Shown here: piece by piece, positions 30,115-38,261 of the stretch
Layout: each line of letters begins with the position of its first letter
How positions within the stretch are numbered: the first letter of the stretch is position 1
From: CADCVW01 sp964251385
GTDB taxonomy: Bacteria; Pseudomonadota; Alphaproteobacteria; Sphingomonadales; Sphingomonadaceae
NCBI GenBank assembly: GCA_964251385.1
Contig: CAXUJK010000001.1
Location: 496,001 to 560,000 of the forward strand
Direction of reading: 5' to 3'
DNA length: 64,000 bases
The notes under the pieces: generated by a model
Database searches by the model: none
The model's input: the letters and a program-made list of their open reading frames with translations, nothing else
What the model was told of the DNA's origin: nothing
Program-made: the position numbers and the translations under genes

Positions 30115-30225
30115 CCCCTCTCCCCTTCAGGGGAGAGGGCCGGGGAGAGGGGGCAGGAGCTCCACCTTCCGGAACTGCCGACACCCTGCCCCGTCTACCA
30201 ACCTCTCCCCTGAAGGGGAGAGGGG
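30115..30225. repeat. Inverted repeat with self-complementary arms between atpD and atpC
   Basis: Bases 30115-30138 and 30202-30225 are perfect reverse complements over 24 bases. Each arm is itself a hairpin (CCTCTCCCC TTCA GGGGAGAGG). GGGGCAGG and CCTGCCCC inside the loop can extend pairing. The design (paired palindromes) is that of a BIME-type element. It moves atpC 130 bases away from atpD within the operon. Confidence 0.85.
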
Positions 30226-30238
30226 CAAAGGAAGCAAA

Positions 30239-30499
30239 ATGCCCCTCCACTTCGAACTCGTCACCCCCGAACGTCTCGTCCGCGCCGACGACGTCCACAT
30301 GGTCGTCGTTCCCGGCACCGAAGGCGATTTCGGCGTGCTCGAAGGCCACGCGCCTTTCATGTCGACGATCCGCAACGGCGAGCTCGCCATCTACGCGACC
30401 GACGGTGCCGAACCGACGCGGATCGCGCTGGAAGGCGGATTCGCCGAGGTCAACGAGCGCGGGCTGACCGTGCTCGCGGAGCGCGTCGGCACGGAATGA
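30239..30499 (+). CDS. atpC: ATP synthase F1 subunit epsilon
   Basis: 86 residues, ATG preceded by AAAGGAAG. It consists of the epsilon beta-sandwich (HFELVTPERLVRADDVHMVVVPGTEGDFGVL). The C-terminal helical hairpin of longer epsilon subunits is absent, as in many alphaproteobacteria, so the inhibitory helix is missing. Completes the F1 operon. Confidence 0.95.
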   Translation: MPLHFELVTPERLVRADDVHMVVVPGTEGDFGVLEGHAPFMSTIRNGELAIYATDGAEPTRIALEGGFAEVNERGLTVLAERVGTE

Positions 30500-30503
30500 C
30501 GCG

Positions 30504-31388
30504 CTAGCTGCGCCTGCGTTGCCCGCGCCACAACCACAACCCGCCCGCGACGATCATCGCCATTCCAACGGCTGAGACCGCATCCGGCATGTTGCCGAAC
30601 AGCAGCGCCCCCGCCCCCACCGCGACCACGAGCTGGACATAGGTCATCGGCGCGATCGTCGCGGCGCTGGCGAGTTCGGTGGCGCGGAAGATCAGCCAGT
30701 GGGCGCTCGTCGCCGTCACCGCCACGACCGCGCAGCGGGCCACCACCGTCCAGTCGGGAACCGATACCCGGAGCGCGGGAACGCCCGACAGATGCCCCGC
30801 CAAAGTTGCCGCGATCAGTATCGGTGTCGCGGTGACAGCTATGATCATCTGGAGGCTCATCGCAGAGGCAAGTCCTGCGGCGCGGCGGTTGAGGAGCATC
30901 AACGTCGCCATCGACACGGCGGAGGCAAGCGGGAGCAGCGCCGCGAACCCCAGATCGGCAAGATTGGGCCGCAGCACGATGAGCACGCCCGCGAAAGCGA
31001 GCACGATCGCGGTCAAGGCGCCCCGCGAAGTCCGCTCGCGCAGAAAGATCGCGGACAGCAGGACCGTGATTAGCGGGCTCATGAACGTGATCGAAGTCGC
31101 GTCGGCGAGCGGCATGAGGTGCACGCCGAGGAAGAAGCCCAGCGTCGCCGCCGCCACCGCCGCGCCGCGCCCGATCTGCAACGCAGGCTTGGGGTAGGCG
31201 AACCCGCTCCTGCCATGGAACCAGCCGACCAGCGCGCACAGGCCCGCAGCGCCGATCGTGTAGCGGAGCGCCGCGATCGCGGTTCCGGGCCATTCGCGCG
31301 CCATCGTCTTGACGATCGTGTCGCCGACCGAGAGCAGCACGAACCCGCACAATGCGAGCAGCACGGCTTTGCGGGGGTTCGGGGCCAC
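30504..31388 (-). CDS. DMT/EamA-family transporter
   Basis: About 294 residues from the GTG at 31388 (VAPNPRKAVLLALCGFVLL). Ten hydrophobic segments in two EamA repeats, with ALRYTIGAAGLCALVG and ITFMSPLITVLLSAIFLRE in the first and APMTYVQLVVAVGAG in the second. Inner-membrane exporter of small metabolites; substrate unknown. The frame continues upstream to an ATG at 31490, but that segment is encoded by an inverted repeat and looks like acquired sequence, so the start is uncertain. Confidence 0.8.
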   Translation of the reverse strand: MAPNPRKAVLLALCGFVLLSVGDTIVKTMAREWPGTAIAALRYTIGAAGLCALVGWFHGRSGFAYPKPALQIGRGAAVAAATLGFFLGVHLMPLADATSITFMSPLITVLLSAIFLRERTSRGALTAIVLAFAGVLIVLRPNLADLGFAALLPLASAVSMATLMLLNRRAAGLASAMSLQMIIAVTATPILIAATLAGHLSGVPALRVSVPDWTVVARCAVVAVTATSAHWLIFRATELASAATIAPMTYVQLVVAVGAGALLFGNMPDAVSAVGMAMIVAGGLWLWRGQRRRS

Positions 31389-31390
31389 AA

Positions 31391-31516
31391 CGGGAGCCGA
31401 TTCCGCTCCCGGCCTTCGGGGAGGGGTGGAGGTGGGAGCGAGCAAAGCGAGCACTTCCTTCCCTTCGACGAATGAAGGCGGAAGAGCCACCCCTGCCCCA
31501 CCCCGGAGGCCGGGAG
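31391..31516. repeat. Imperfect inverted-repeat element upstream of the EamA gene
   Basis: A short hairpin (CGGGAGC / GCTCCCG, 31391-31411) leads into a longer imperfect inverted repeat: CCCGGCCTTCGGGG near 31408 pairs with CCCCGGAGGCCGGG ending at 31514, and GGGGTGG pairs with CCACCCC. The composition resembles another REP-like family. It lies in the 250-base gap between the divergent EamA and cpaF genes and could extend the EamA N-terminus if an upstream start is used. Confidence 0.6.
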
Positions 31517-31638
31517 GCGAGCTTCAGCGCCGATGCGGCTGCCCTCCCACCCCAATTAGGCAATTGTCAAAGTTTGCCGCCTATTCACCAATCCCATCCA
31601 GTCGCGCCTTTGCGACGAGCGGGAGGCACATCGCCACT

Positions 31639-33153
31639 ATGAGCGCATTCGGCAAACGCGGGCCCACCGCTCCTCCTCCCGGCGCGCGCGGCTCGTTCGG
31701 CGTCGCCCGTCCGATGAAGAGCAGCGTTCCGTTGCCCGGCAACGGCGGCGACCAGTTTCCGCCGCTCGACGCGGTCGAGCTTCCCGGTGCTGACGACGAA
31801 GGCCTGCTCGCCTCCGGTTCCGACGCGATGGGCCGTCTCGACGCGCGCCAGGCAGGCCCGTCGGAGTCCGGCAGCTCGCGCCAGGAAGGCTTCGAAGCCT
31901 CCATTCACAAGATCAAGGAGCAAGTGCTTCCGCGCCTGCTCGAACGCGTCGATCCCGAGGCCGCGGCGACGCTGTCCAAGGACGAGCTGGCGGAAGAGTT
32001 CCGCCCGATCATCGGCGAGGTTCTTGCCGAGCTCAAGCTGACGCTCAACCGCCGCGAACAGTTCGCGCTCGAAAAGGTGCTCGTCGACGAGCTGCTCGGG
32101 CTCGGACCATTGGAAGAACTTCTCGCAGACAGCGAGATTTCCGACATCATGGTCAACGGTCCCGACCAGACCTACATCGAAAAGAAGGGCAAGCTCGTGC
32201 TCGCCCAGATCCAGTTCCGCGACGAAGAACATCTGTTCCAGATCGCGCAGCGCATCGTCAACAAGGTCGGCCGCCGCGTCGACCAGACCTCGCCGCTCGC
32301 CGACGCCCGTCTTCCCGACGGCTCGCGCGTCAACGTCATCGTGCCGCCCTTGTCGCTCAAGGGCACAGCGATCTCGATCCGCAAATTCTCGGAAAAGCCG
32401 ATCACGCTCGACATGATGCAGGGCTACGGCTCGATGTCGGTCAAGATGGCGACGTGCCTCAAGATCGCGGGCGCCGCGCGCATGAACATCGTCATTTCGG
32501 GCGGTACGGGTTCGGGTAAGACGACGATGCTCAACGCCTTGTCGAAGATGATCGACCCGGGCGAACGCGTGCTGACGATCGAGGACGCGGCCGAATTGCG
32601 GCTCCAGCAACCGCACTGGCTTCCTCTCGAGACACGTCCGCCCAACCTGGAAGGTCAGGGCGAGATCTCGATCCGCGATCTCGTCAAGAACGCGCTGCGT
32701 ATGCGCCCTGACCGCATCATCCTCGGCGAAATCCGCGGCTCGGAGTGTTTCGATCTCCTGGCCGCGATGAACACGGGCCACGACGGATCGATGGCGACGC
32801 TGCACAGCAACTCGCCCCGCGAGTGCCTGGCGCGTATGGAAAACATGGTCATGATGTCGGACATCAAGGTGCCGAAGGAGGCGATCTCGCGCCAGATTGC
32901 CGACTCGGTCGACATCATCATCCAGGTCAAGCGCCTGCGTGACGGTTCGCGTCGCACCACCAACATCACCGAGGTCATCGGCATGGAAGGCGAGGTCATC
33001 GTCACGCAGGAACTGTTCAAGTTCGAATATCTGGACGAGTCCGCCGACGGCAAGATCATCGGCGAATACCGTTCGATGGGCCTGCGCCCGTACACGCTGG
33101 AGAAGGCCAAGCAGTACGGCTTCGACGCGCCTTATCTGGAGGCGTGCCTGTAG
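31639..33153 (+). CDS. cpaF: Tad/Flp pilus assembly ATPase CpaF
   Basis: 504 residues. A variable N-terminal region (1-95) is followed by the CpaF/VirB11-type domain: N-terminal SEISDIMVNGP, Walker A GGTGSGKTTMLN, Asp box and Walker B GEIRGSECFDLL with ATLHSNSPRE (His box). Hexameric ATPase that powers Flp pilus assembly in Caulobacter-type Tad systems. No other tad/cpa gene adjoins it, so it is an orphan copy or its partners lie elsewhere. Confidence 0.92.
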   Translation: MSAFGKRGPTAPPPGARGSFGVARPMKSSVPLPGNGGDQFPPLDAVELPGADDEGLLASGSDAMGRLDARQAGPSESGSSRQEGFEASIHKIKEQVLPRLLERVDPEAAATLSKDELAEEFRPIIGEVLAELKLTLNRREQFALEKVLVDELLGLGPLEELLADSEISDIMVNGPDQTYIEKKGKLVLAQIQFRDEEHLFQIAQRIVNKVGRRVDQTSPLADARLPDGSRVNVIVPPLSLKGTAISIRKFSEKPITLDMMQGYGSMSVKMATCLKIAGAARMNIVISGGTGSGKTTMLNALSKMIDPGERVLTIEDAAELRLQQPHWLPLETRPPNLEGQGEISIRDLVKNALRMRPDRIILGEIRGSECFDLLAAMNTGHDGSMATLHSNSPRECLARMENMVMMSDIKVPKEAISRQIADSVDIIIQVKRLRDGSRRTTNITEVIGMEGEVIVTQELFKFEYLDESADGKIIGEYRSMGLRPYTLEKAKQYGFDAPYLEACL

Positions 33154-33198
33154 CGCAAACGTTTGACAGCTCGGCGGGCGTGGCTCTTGGCACGACCG

Positions 33199-34881
33199 AT
33201 GCGTGCCACGACCGCTGATCTGACCGACGGCCGCTGGTTCACCGCGCTTATCGTCGTTAGCGTCGCCGCGTTGTCGGTGCTGCTCAGCGGCTTTCAGTAC
33301 AACGTCTACAACAACGCGTACCACATTCCGATCGCGCTCGGCTGGCTCGACGATCCGGCGTTCCGGGCCGATCCCCTGGTGCCGACGCTCCACCTGTTCG
33401 CATCTCCGATCTACCGCCTGCTGACGCCGATCGCGACCGAGGCGAACCTGCCGACTTTGTTCCTGCTGCTCGTCATGGCGGGACGGGTCGCGACGTTCTG
33501 GGCTTTCGACGCGATCGGACGCAGCCTCGGGATCGTGCGACCGGCCGCACGCGCCGCCTACCTCCTGATCCTGGCGACGGGCATCGGCATCTACAACATC
33601 TCCGACATCGGCGGCGACGGCCTGCTGATCCCCTATTTTTCGCACAGCGAACTCGCGCAGGGTGTTGCGCTGCTCTCCGTCGCGGAGATCGTTCGCGGCC
33701 GCACCACGCGCGCCCTGCTGTTCGCGGGCGCGGCGTTCGCGATCAATGCGTTCATCGGCGTCTGGATGCTCGTCCCGCTGGGCCTCGCGTGCCTGCTGAC
33801 CGACCGGCGCCTGCATGAGGCGGCGGCACGGACGGGACGCGCCGCGCTCGCCTTCTCGGTCGTCGCCGCTCCCGTGCTGGGGTGGATCCTGGCGGAGCAG
33901 GCCGGACGCCCCGCCCCGCCGGGCTTCGACTACCCCGCGTTCCTCGCCGAATTCTTCCCCTACCACTTCTTCATCGGAGCCGCGACCGACACGCAGCGGA
34001 TGCTCGCGCTCTCCCAAGCCGCCGCCGCCGGAGTCGCGATCCTCATGCTTCCGCTGCGGGGGAGGACCGCGACCGTCCTCGGCGGCCTGATCCTCGTCGT
34101 CCTCGCCGGCATCGTGGTCGGTGAAACCTCGTCCAACCGCTGGCTGCTCAATCTTCATTTGATGCGCGCCGCGGGCATGGTCGTCCTCGTCGCCGTCCCG
34201 CTGATCGTCGCGGCGGCGCTCCTCGCGCTCGCCGACCGGCGCATCGCGGTCGCCGCCCCCGCGACGGCAGTCCTGCTCGGCGTGCTGACCGCGAGCTGGA
34301 CCTACGTCCTCCCCGCCACCCTCGTCCTGTTCGCCGTCACCCGCTTCGGGAAGAGCGAGTCTTTTCTCGCGCGCTCATGGAGCCTCGCCCCGCTGGCCGG
34401 CGCGGGCGTGATCCTCGCCACCAGCCTCACCATCTCGACGAGCCGATGCTGCTACGGCCGCGACAAGCCTTGGGACGGTCGCTCGATACCCACCAACCGC
34501 GAACTCGGCGGCCTTACCCCCTCGGCCCCGCACTGGCGCGACGTCCAGCTCTGGGCCCGGCGGAGCACGCCCGCCGACGCGATGTTCCTCGTGCCGGCCG
34601 ACCTCGACGGCTTCCGCACGGGCGCGCGGCGGCCGGTCTGGATCACCGCCAAGGATGGGGGCGCGGTGCCGTGGGAGCCCGCGCTCCATCCCCTCTGGCG
34701 CGATCGCATGGCGGAAGTCGCCGCGCTGACGTCGCTCGAGGGCCGCAAACGTTACGCCTGCGCACGTGGGATCGACTACGTCGTGCTCGACGGACGGCGG
34801 CCCGGTGCCGATTTCAGGCGTGACTTGGCGCGGTACCGCAATGCGTGGTTCGCCGTCTTCGCATCCGATTGCCGGCCATAA
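33199..34881 (+). CDS. Polytopic membrane protein of unknown function
   Basis: 560 residues from the ATG at 33199. Roughly ten to twelve hydrophobic segments between residues 15 and 415, then a soluble C-terminal domain (about 420-560) with ARRPVWITAKDGG and CARGIDYVVLDG. The layout recalls GT-C-type glycosyltransferases and DUF6798-like proteins, with an early acidic loop (ALGWLDDPAFRADPLVP), but no diagnostic catalytic motif could be assigned. No partner gene suggests a role. Confidence 0.55.
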   Translation: MRATTADLTDGRWFTALIVVSVAALSVLLSGFQYNVYNNAYHIPIALGWLDDPAFRADPLVPTLHLFASPIYRLLTPIATEANLPTLFLLLVMAGRVATFWAFDAIGRSLGIVRPAARAAYLLILATGIGIYNISDIGGDGLLIPYFSHSELAQGVALLSVAEIVRGRTTRALLFAGAAFAINAFIGVWMLVPLGLACLLTDRRLHEAAARTGRAALAFSVVAAPVLGWILAEQAGRPAPPGFDYPAFLAEFFPYHFFIGAATDTQRMLALSQAAAAGVAILMLPLRGRTATVLGGLILVVLAGIVVGETSSNRWLLNLHLMRAAGMVVLVAVPLIVAAALLALADRRIAVAAPATAVLLGVLTASWTYVLPATLVLFAVTRFGKSESFLARSWSLAPLAGAGVILATSLTISTSRCCYGRDKPWDGRSIPTNRELGGLTPSAPHWRDVQLWARRSTPADAMFLVPADLDGFRTGARRPVWITAKDGGAVPWEPALHPLWRDRMAEVAALTSLEGRKRYACARGIDYVVLDGRRPGADFRRDLARYRNAWFAVFASDCRP

Positions 34882-34952
34882 ACCCGCACGCATCTTGCGC
34901 CGTGTCGCACCTTGTCCCAAGCTCCACGCAAAATCCGACGGAGCCTCGATCC

Positions 34953-35759
34953 ATGCGCAAGCCACTGCTCATAGCCGTTCTCGCCACAGCGCTTCCGCTC
35001 GGCGCATGCACCGCCACCGACTCGCCCAACGCGGCGTCCGCGCAGTCCTCATCCGCGCTCGCCGCCGCCGTCGCCGCGCCGACCCGCACCCCCGCCAACA
35101 TCGCGCGCGACGCGTACCGCCACCCGCGCGAAACGCTTGCCTTCTTCGGCGTCGCGCCGACGCAAACGGTCGTCGAGGTCGCGCCCGGCGGCGGCTGGTA
35201 TACCGAAATCCTTGCCCCTTATTTGTCGGGTGGCCGCTACTACGCTGTCGCATCCGAACGCGGCTTGGGTGGGTTGAACCGGCTCAAGGCCGCGAACCCC
35301 GGCCTGTACGGCCCCGTGCTGACCGCGTCCTTTCCCGCCAAGCCGGGCGAAACGCGCGTTCCCGACGGAGTGGCCGACACGGTGCTGACGTTCCGCAACG
35401 TGCACAACTGGCACATGGCGGGCGGCGGGCAGGACGCGTTCAACCAGATGTACGCGATGCTCAAGCCCGGCGGCACGCTCGGCGTCGTCGAGCACCGGCT
35501 GCCCGAAACAATGCCGACCGCCATGGAGATGAAGAGCGGCTACATGAAGCGCAGCTCGGTCCTCGCCTTCGCCAAGGCCGCGGGCTTCCGCCTCGACGGC
35601 GAGTCGCAGACCAACGCCAACCCGCGCGACACGCACGACTACCCCAAAGGCGTTTGGACGCTTCCGCCCAACTACGCCGAAGGCGACAAGGACCGCGCCA
35701 AATACGCCGCGATCGGCGAGTCCGACCGCATGACGCTGCGCTTCGTCAAGCCGCGCTAG
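34953..35759 (+). CDS. Lipoprotein with SAM-methyltransferase fold
   Basis: 268 residues. The ATG at 34953 opens a lipoprotein signal (KPLLIAVLATALPLGAC) with lipobox LGAC. The mature part contains VVEVAPGGGWYTEIL (the glycine-rich SAM-binding loop of class I methyltransferases), DTVLTFRNVHNW and LKPGGTLGVVEHR. A secreted or envelope-anchored protein with a methyltransferase fold is odd, because SAM is cytoplasmic; it may be a repurposed fold. Its stop overlaps that of the convergent phaR. Confidence 0.75.
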   Translation: MRKPLLIAVLATALPLGACTATDSPNAASAQSSSALAAAVAAPTRTPANIARDAYRHPRETLAFFGVAPTQTVVEVAPGGGWYTEILAPYLSGGRYYAVASERGLGGLNRLKAANPGLYGPVLTASFPAKPGETRVPDGVADTVLTFRNVHNWHMAGGGQDAFNQMYAMLKPGGTLGVVEHRLPETMPTAMEMKSGYMKRSSVLAFAKAAGFRLDGESQTNANPRDTHDYPKGVWTLPPNYAEGDKDRAKYAAIGESDRMTLRFVKPR

Positions 35760-36361
35760 CGCGCGAGCTTGTCGACCTTGGCTTGAAGTTCGGCGAGCTG
35801 CCGCTTCAACGCCGTCACCTCGTCGTCGACCGGCGCGGGTTTGACCGGCTTGTCGGCGACTTTCGGCACGAACGCGCCCGCCGCCTTTTCGAAGATCTCC
35901 AGGTTGCGTTTGGCGATCTCGGCCAGCGGGGTGTTTCCGAAGGCGCTCGTCACCGCGCCCGTGACCGCGTCCCGCACCTGCGCGTTGCTCTTGGCGAACG
36001 CCTCCATCGACGCTTCCAGATAGCCCGGAACCGCGCCGGCCATGTTGCCGCCGTACATCCCGATCAGCTGGCGCAGGAAGTTGGATGGCAGCATCGTCGC
36101 ACCCCGCGACTCGGCTTCCATGATGATCTGCGTCAGCACGCTGTGCGTGATGTCCTCGCCCGTCTTGGCGTCGAGGACCTTGAACTCGCGCCCCTCGCGC
36201 GTCAGCTCGGCGAGATGTTCGAGCGTGATGTAGGTGGAGGTTTCAGTGTTGTAGAGCCGCCGGTTGGCGTATTTCTTGATGATGACGGGCGATGCCCCGG
36301 CGTCACCACGACCGGCATTCCCGCCCTCTCCTGCGTCCGAACGCGGTTCCACCTTCGCCAT
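35756..36361 (-). CDS. phaR: Polyhydroxyalkanoate synthesis repressor PhaR
   Basis: 201 residues from the ATG at 36361 (AKVEPRSD). N-terminal PHB/PHA accumulation regulator DNA-binding domain: PVIIKKYANRRLYNTETSTYITLEHL, then DITHSVLTQIIMEAE; the C-terminus (DDEVTALKRQLAELQAKVDKL) is a coiled coil. PhaR represses phasin and PHA genes and senses PHB granules. Divergent from phaA, which supplies acetoacetyl-CoA for PHB, so a local control role is plausible. Confidence 0.93.
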   Translation of the reverse strand: MAKVEPRSDAGEGGNAGRGDAGASPVIIKKYANRRLYNTETSTYITLEHLAELTREGREFKVLDAKTGEDITHSVLTQIIMEAESRGATMLPSNFLRQLIGMYGGNMAGAVPGYLEASMEAFAKSNAQVRDAVTGAVTSAFGNTPLAEIAKRNLEIFEKAAGAFVPKVADKPVKPAPVDDEVTALKRQLAELQAKVDKLAR

Positions 36362-36398
36362 CGCCAAAAACTCCCGCCGCCTGGATACCACCCTCCTA

Positions 36399-36410
36399 TG
36401 CGGCACCGCA
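36399..36410. promoter_or_regulatory. Possible PhaR operator (TGCGGCACCGCA)
   Basis: The inverted repeat TGCGG-CA-CCGCA lies midway between the divergent phaR and phaA starts. PhaR proteins recognise TGC/GCA-containing dyads in other bacteria, so this is a candidate site for auto-control and phaA control. Short GC-rich dyads are common here, hence low confidence. Confidence 0.3.
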
Positions 36411-36467
36411 ACAAGGTGGAGTTAAGACGTCGAGCGCCCTAAAAGGAATCGTCCAAAGGAGCCCGCC

Positions 36468-37655
36468 ATGACCGCAGCCACCGACATCGTCATCACCGCC
36501 GCCCGCCGTACCCCCGTCGGCAGCTTCCTGGGTCATTATGCCGCCACGCCCGCGCATGAACTCGGCCGCGTCGCGATCCAGGCCGCGCTCGCCGACGCGA
36601 ACGTCTCGCCCGGCGAGGTGTCGGAAGTCATCCTCGGCCAGGTGCTGACCGCCGCCGCGGGCCAGAACCCGGCGCGGCAGGCGTCGATGGCGGCCGGCAT
36701 TCCCAAGGAAGTTCCCGCTTGGGGGGTGAACCAGGTCTGCGGCTCGGGCCTGCGCGCGGTCGCGCTCGCATCGCAGGCGATCCAGACCGGCGACGCCACG
36801 GTTGTGATCGCTGGCGGGCAGGAGAACATGTCGCTCTCTCCCCACGCCGCCCCGATGCGCGGCGGGACCAAGATGGGCAGCGTCAGCCTCGTCGACACGA
36901 TGATCTCCGACGGCCTGACGGATGTGTTCAATGGCTATCACATGGGAATGACGGCCGAAAACCTTGCCGAACAATACCAGATCACGCGCAACGCGCAGGA
37001 CGCGTTCGCCGCCGGATCGCAGAACAAGGCGGAGCGCGCGCGCGCCTCCGGCCGCTTCGACGGCGAGATCGCGTCGGTGACGATCAAGGGCCGCAAGGGC
37101 GATACGACGGTCGACCGCGACGAATTCATCCGCGAAGGCGTCGAGGTCGCGTCGCTGTCCGGCCTGAAGCCCGCATTCAAGCGCGAAGGCGGAACCGTGA
37201 CCGCCGCCAACTCGTCCGGCCTCAACGACGGCGCCGCCGCTCTCGTCCTGATGACACGCGAAGAAGCCGACCGGCGCGGCGCGCCCGTGCTCGCCCGCGT
37301 AGCATCGTGGGCGTCGGCGGGCGTCGATCCGTCGATCATGGGCATCGGTCCAGCACCCGCCTCCCGCCGCGCGCTTGAAAAAGCCGGCTGGTCGATCCGC
37401 GACCTCGACCTCATCGAAGCCAACGAAGCGTTCGCGGCACAGGCTCTCGCGGTTGGCAAGGAGCTCGGCTGGGACGCGGAGATCGTCAACGTCAACGGCG
37501 GCGCGATCGCGATCGGCCACCCGATCGGGGCGAGCGGCGCGCGAGTCCTGACCACGCTGATCCACGAAATGGGCAAGCGCGACGCGGCCAAGGGCCTGGC
37601 CACGCTTTGCATCGGCGGCGGCATGGGAATCGCGATGTGCATCGCGCGCGGTTGA
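36468..37655 (+). CDS. phaA: Acetyl-CoA C-acetyltransferase (beta-ketothiolase)
   Basis: 395 residues, ATG with AAAGGAG upstream. Catalytic C91 in VCGSGLRAVA, NEAFAAQ, His in NGGAIAIGHPIGASG and the second Cys in CIGGGMG. Condenses two acetyl-CoA to acetoacetyl-CoA, the first step of PHB synthesis, or runs in reverse in acetoacetate breakdown. Adjacent divergent phaR favours the PHB role. No phaB or phaC is in the window. Confidence 0.93.
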   Translation: MTAATDIVITAARRTPVGSFLGHYAATPAHELGRVAIQAALADANVSPGEVSEVILGQVLTAAAGQNPARQASMAAGIPKEVPAWGVNQVCGSGLRAVALASQAIQTGDATVVIAGGQENMSLSPHAAPMRGGTKMGSVSLVDTMISDGLTDVFNGYHMGMTAENLAEQYQITRNAQDAFAAGSQNKAERARASGRFDGEIASVTIKGRKGDTTVDRDEFIREGVEVASLSGLKPAFKREGGTVTAANSSGLNDGAAALVLMTREEADRRGAPVLARVASWASAGVDPSIMGIGPAPASRRALEKAGWSIRDLDLIEANEAFAAQALAVGKELGWDAEIVNVNGGAIAIGHPIGASGARVLTTLIHEMGKRDAAKGLATLCIGGGMGIAMCIARG

Positions 37656-37695
37656 GGACGCGCAACCCTTCCCGTCTCTCCTCGTTAGCAGACGC

Positions 37696-38079
37696 ATGAA
37701 AACCGCCATACTCCTCGCCTCGCTCCTCCTCGCCGCCTGCCAAGAGCAGGACCCCAGCGTCGCCGCCGCGCAGAACGGCGTGACGCCCGAACGCCTCGAA
37801 GCCGCCGCCGCACAGAGCGACTCGGCGTCCGCCGCCGTCCTGGAAAACGCGGCGGACGAAGCGCGCTCGGGCAACAGCGCCGCCTCCGCGCAGGACGCGC
37901 TCGCGACCGCGGGCAACGCGACCGAGGCGGAAGGCGTCGCGATGAACCGGGCCGACACCGCCGGAGCCGCACCGCCGCCGCAGCAGGCGCAACCCAACTA
38001 CGACGGTCAGCGCAAGAATTTCGATGAGAAAGGCAAGCTGCAGCCGCGGCCCAAGTTCATCCCGCCCAACGCGCAGTAA
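37696..38079 (+). CDS. Small Ala-rich lipoprotein
   Basis: 127 residues. Lipoprotein signal (KTAILLASLLLAAC) with lipobox LAAC; the rest is Ala-, Gln- and Asn-rich, low complexity and probably disordered, ending in a Pro-rich tail (PRPKFIPPNAQ). No family recognised. It lies between phaA and the tRNA gene. Confidence 0.65.
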   Translation: MKTAILLASLLLAACQEQDPSVAAAQNGVTPERLEAAAAQSDSASAAVLENAADEARSGNSAASAQDALATAGNATEAEGVAMNRADTAGAAPPPQQAQPNYDGQRKNFDEKGKLQPRPKFIPPNAQ

Positions 38080-38130
38080 GGGGCGCATCGTCTTTACCGC
38101 TCCCCGCCGCGCTGCTACGCTGGCGTCCAC

Positions 38131-38207
38131 GCATCCGTAGCTCAGCTGGATAGAGTACTGCCCTCCGAAGGCAGGGGTCACAGGTTCGAATCCTGTCGGG
38201 TGCGCCA
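38131..38207 (+). tRNA. tRNA-Arg (anticodon CCG)
   Basis: 77 bases including the encoded CCA. Acceptor GCATCCG pairs with CGGGTGC (one T-G pair). The D arm contains TAGCTCAGCTGGATAGAG, the anticodon stem CTGCC/GGCAG encloses CTCCGAA (anticodon CCG), and the T arm carries GGTTCGAATCC. Reads CGG arginine codons. Intact, with no integrase next to it. Confidence 0.96.
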
Positions 38208-38261
38208 CCTTCGTTTGGACATGACGATGCGCCGATCCTGCTTGCACGTGGGACGGACGCG

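Noticed and set aside
38131..38207. tRNA-Arg as an integration site
   Set aside because: No integrase, no direct repeat of the tRNA 3' end and no composition shift next to it.
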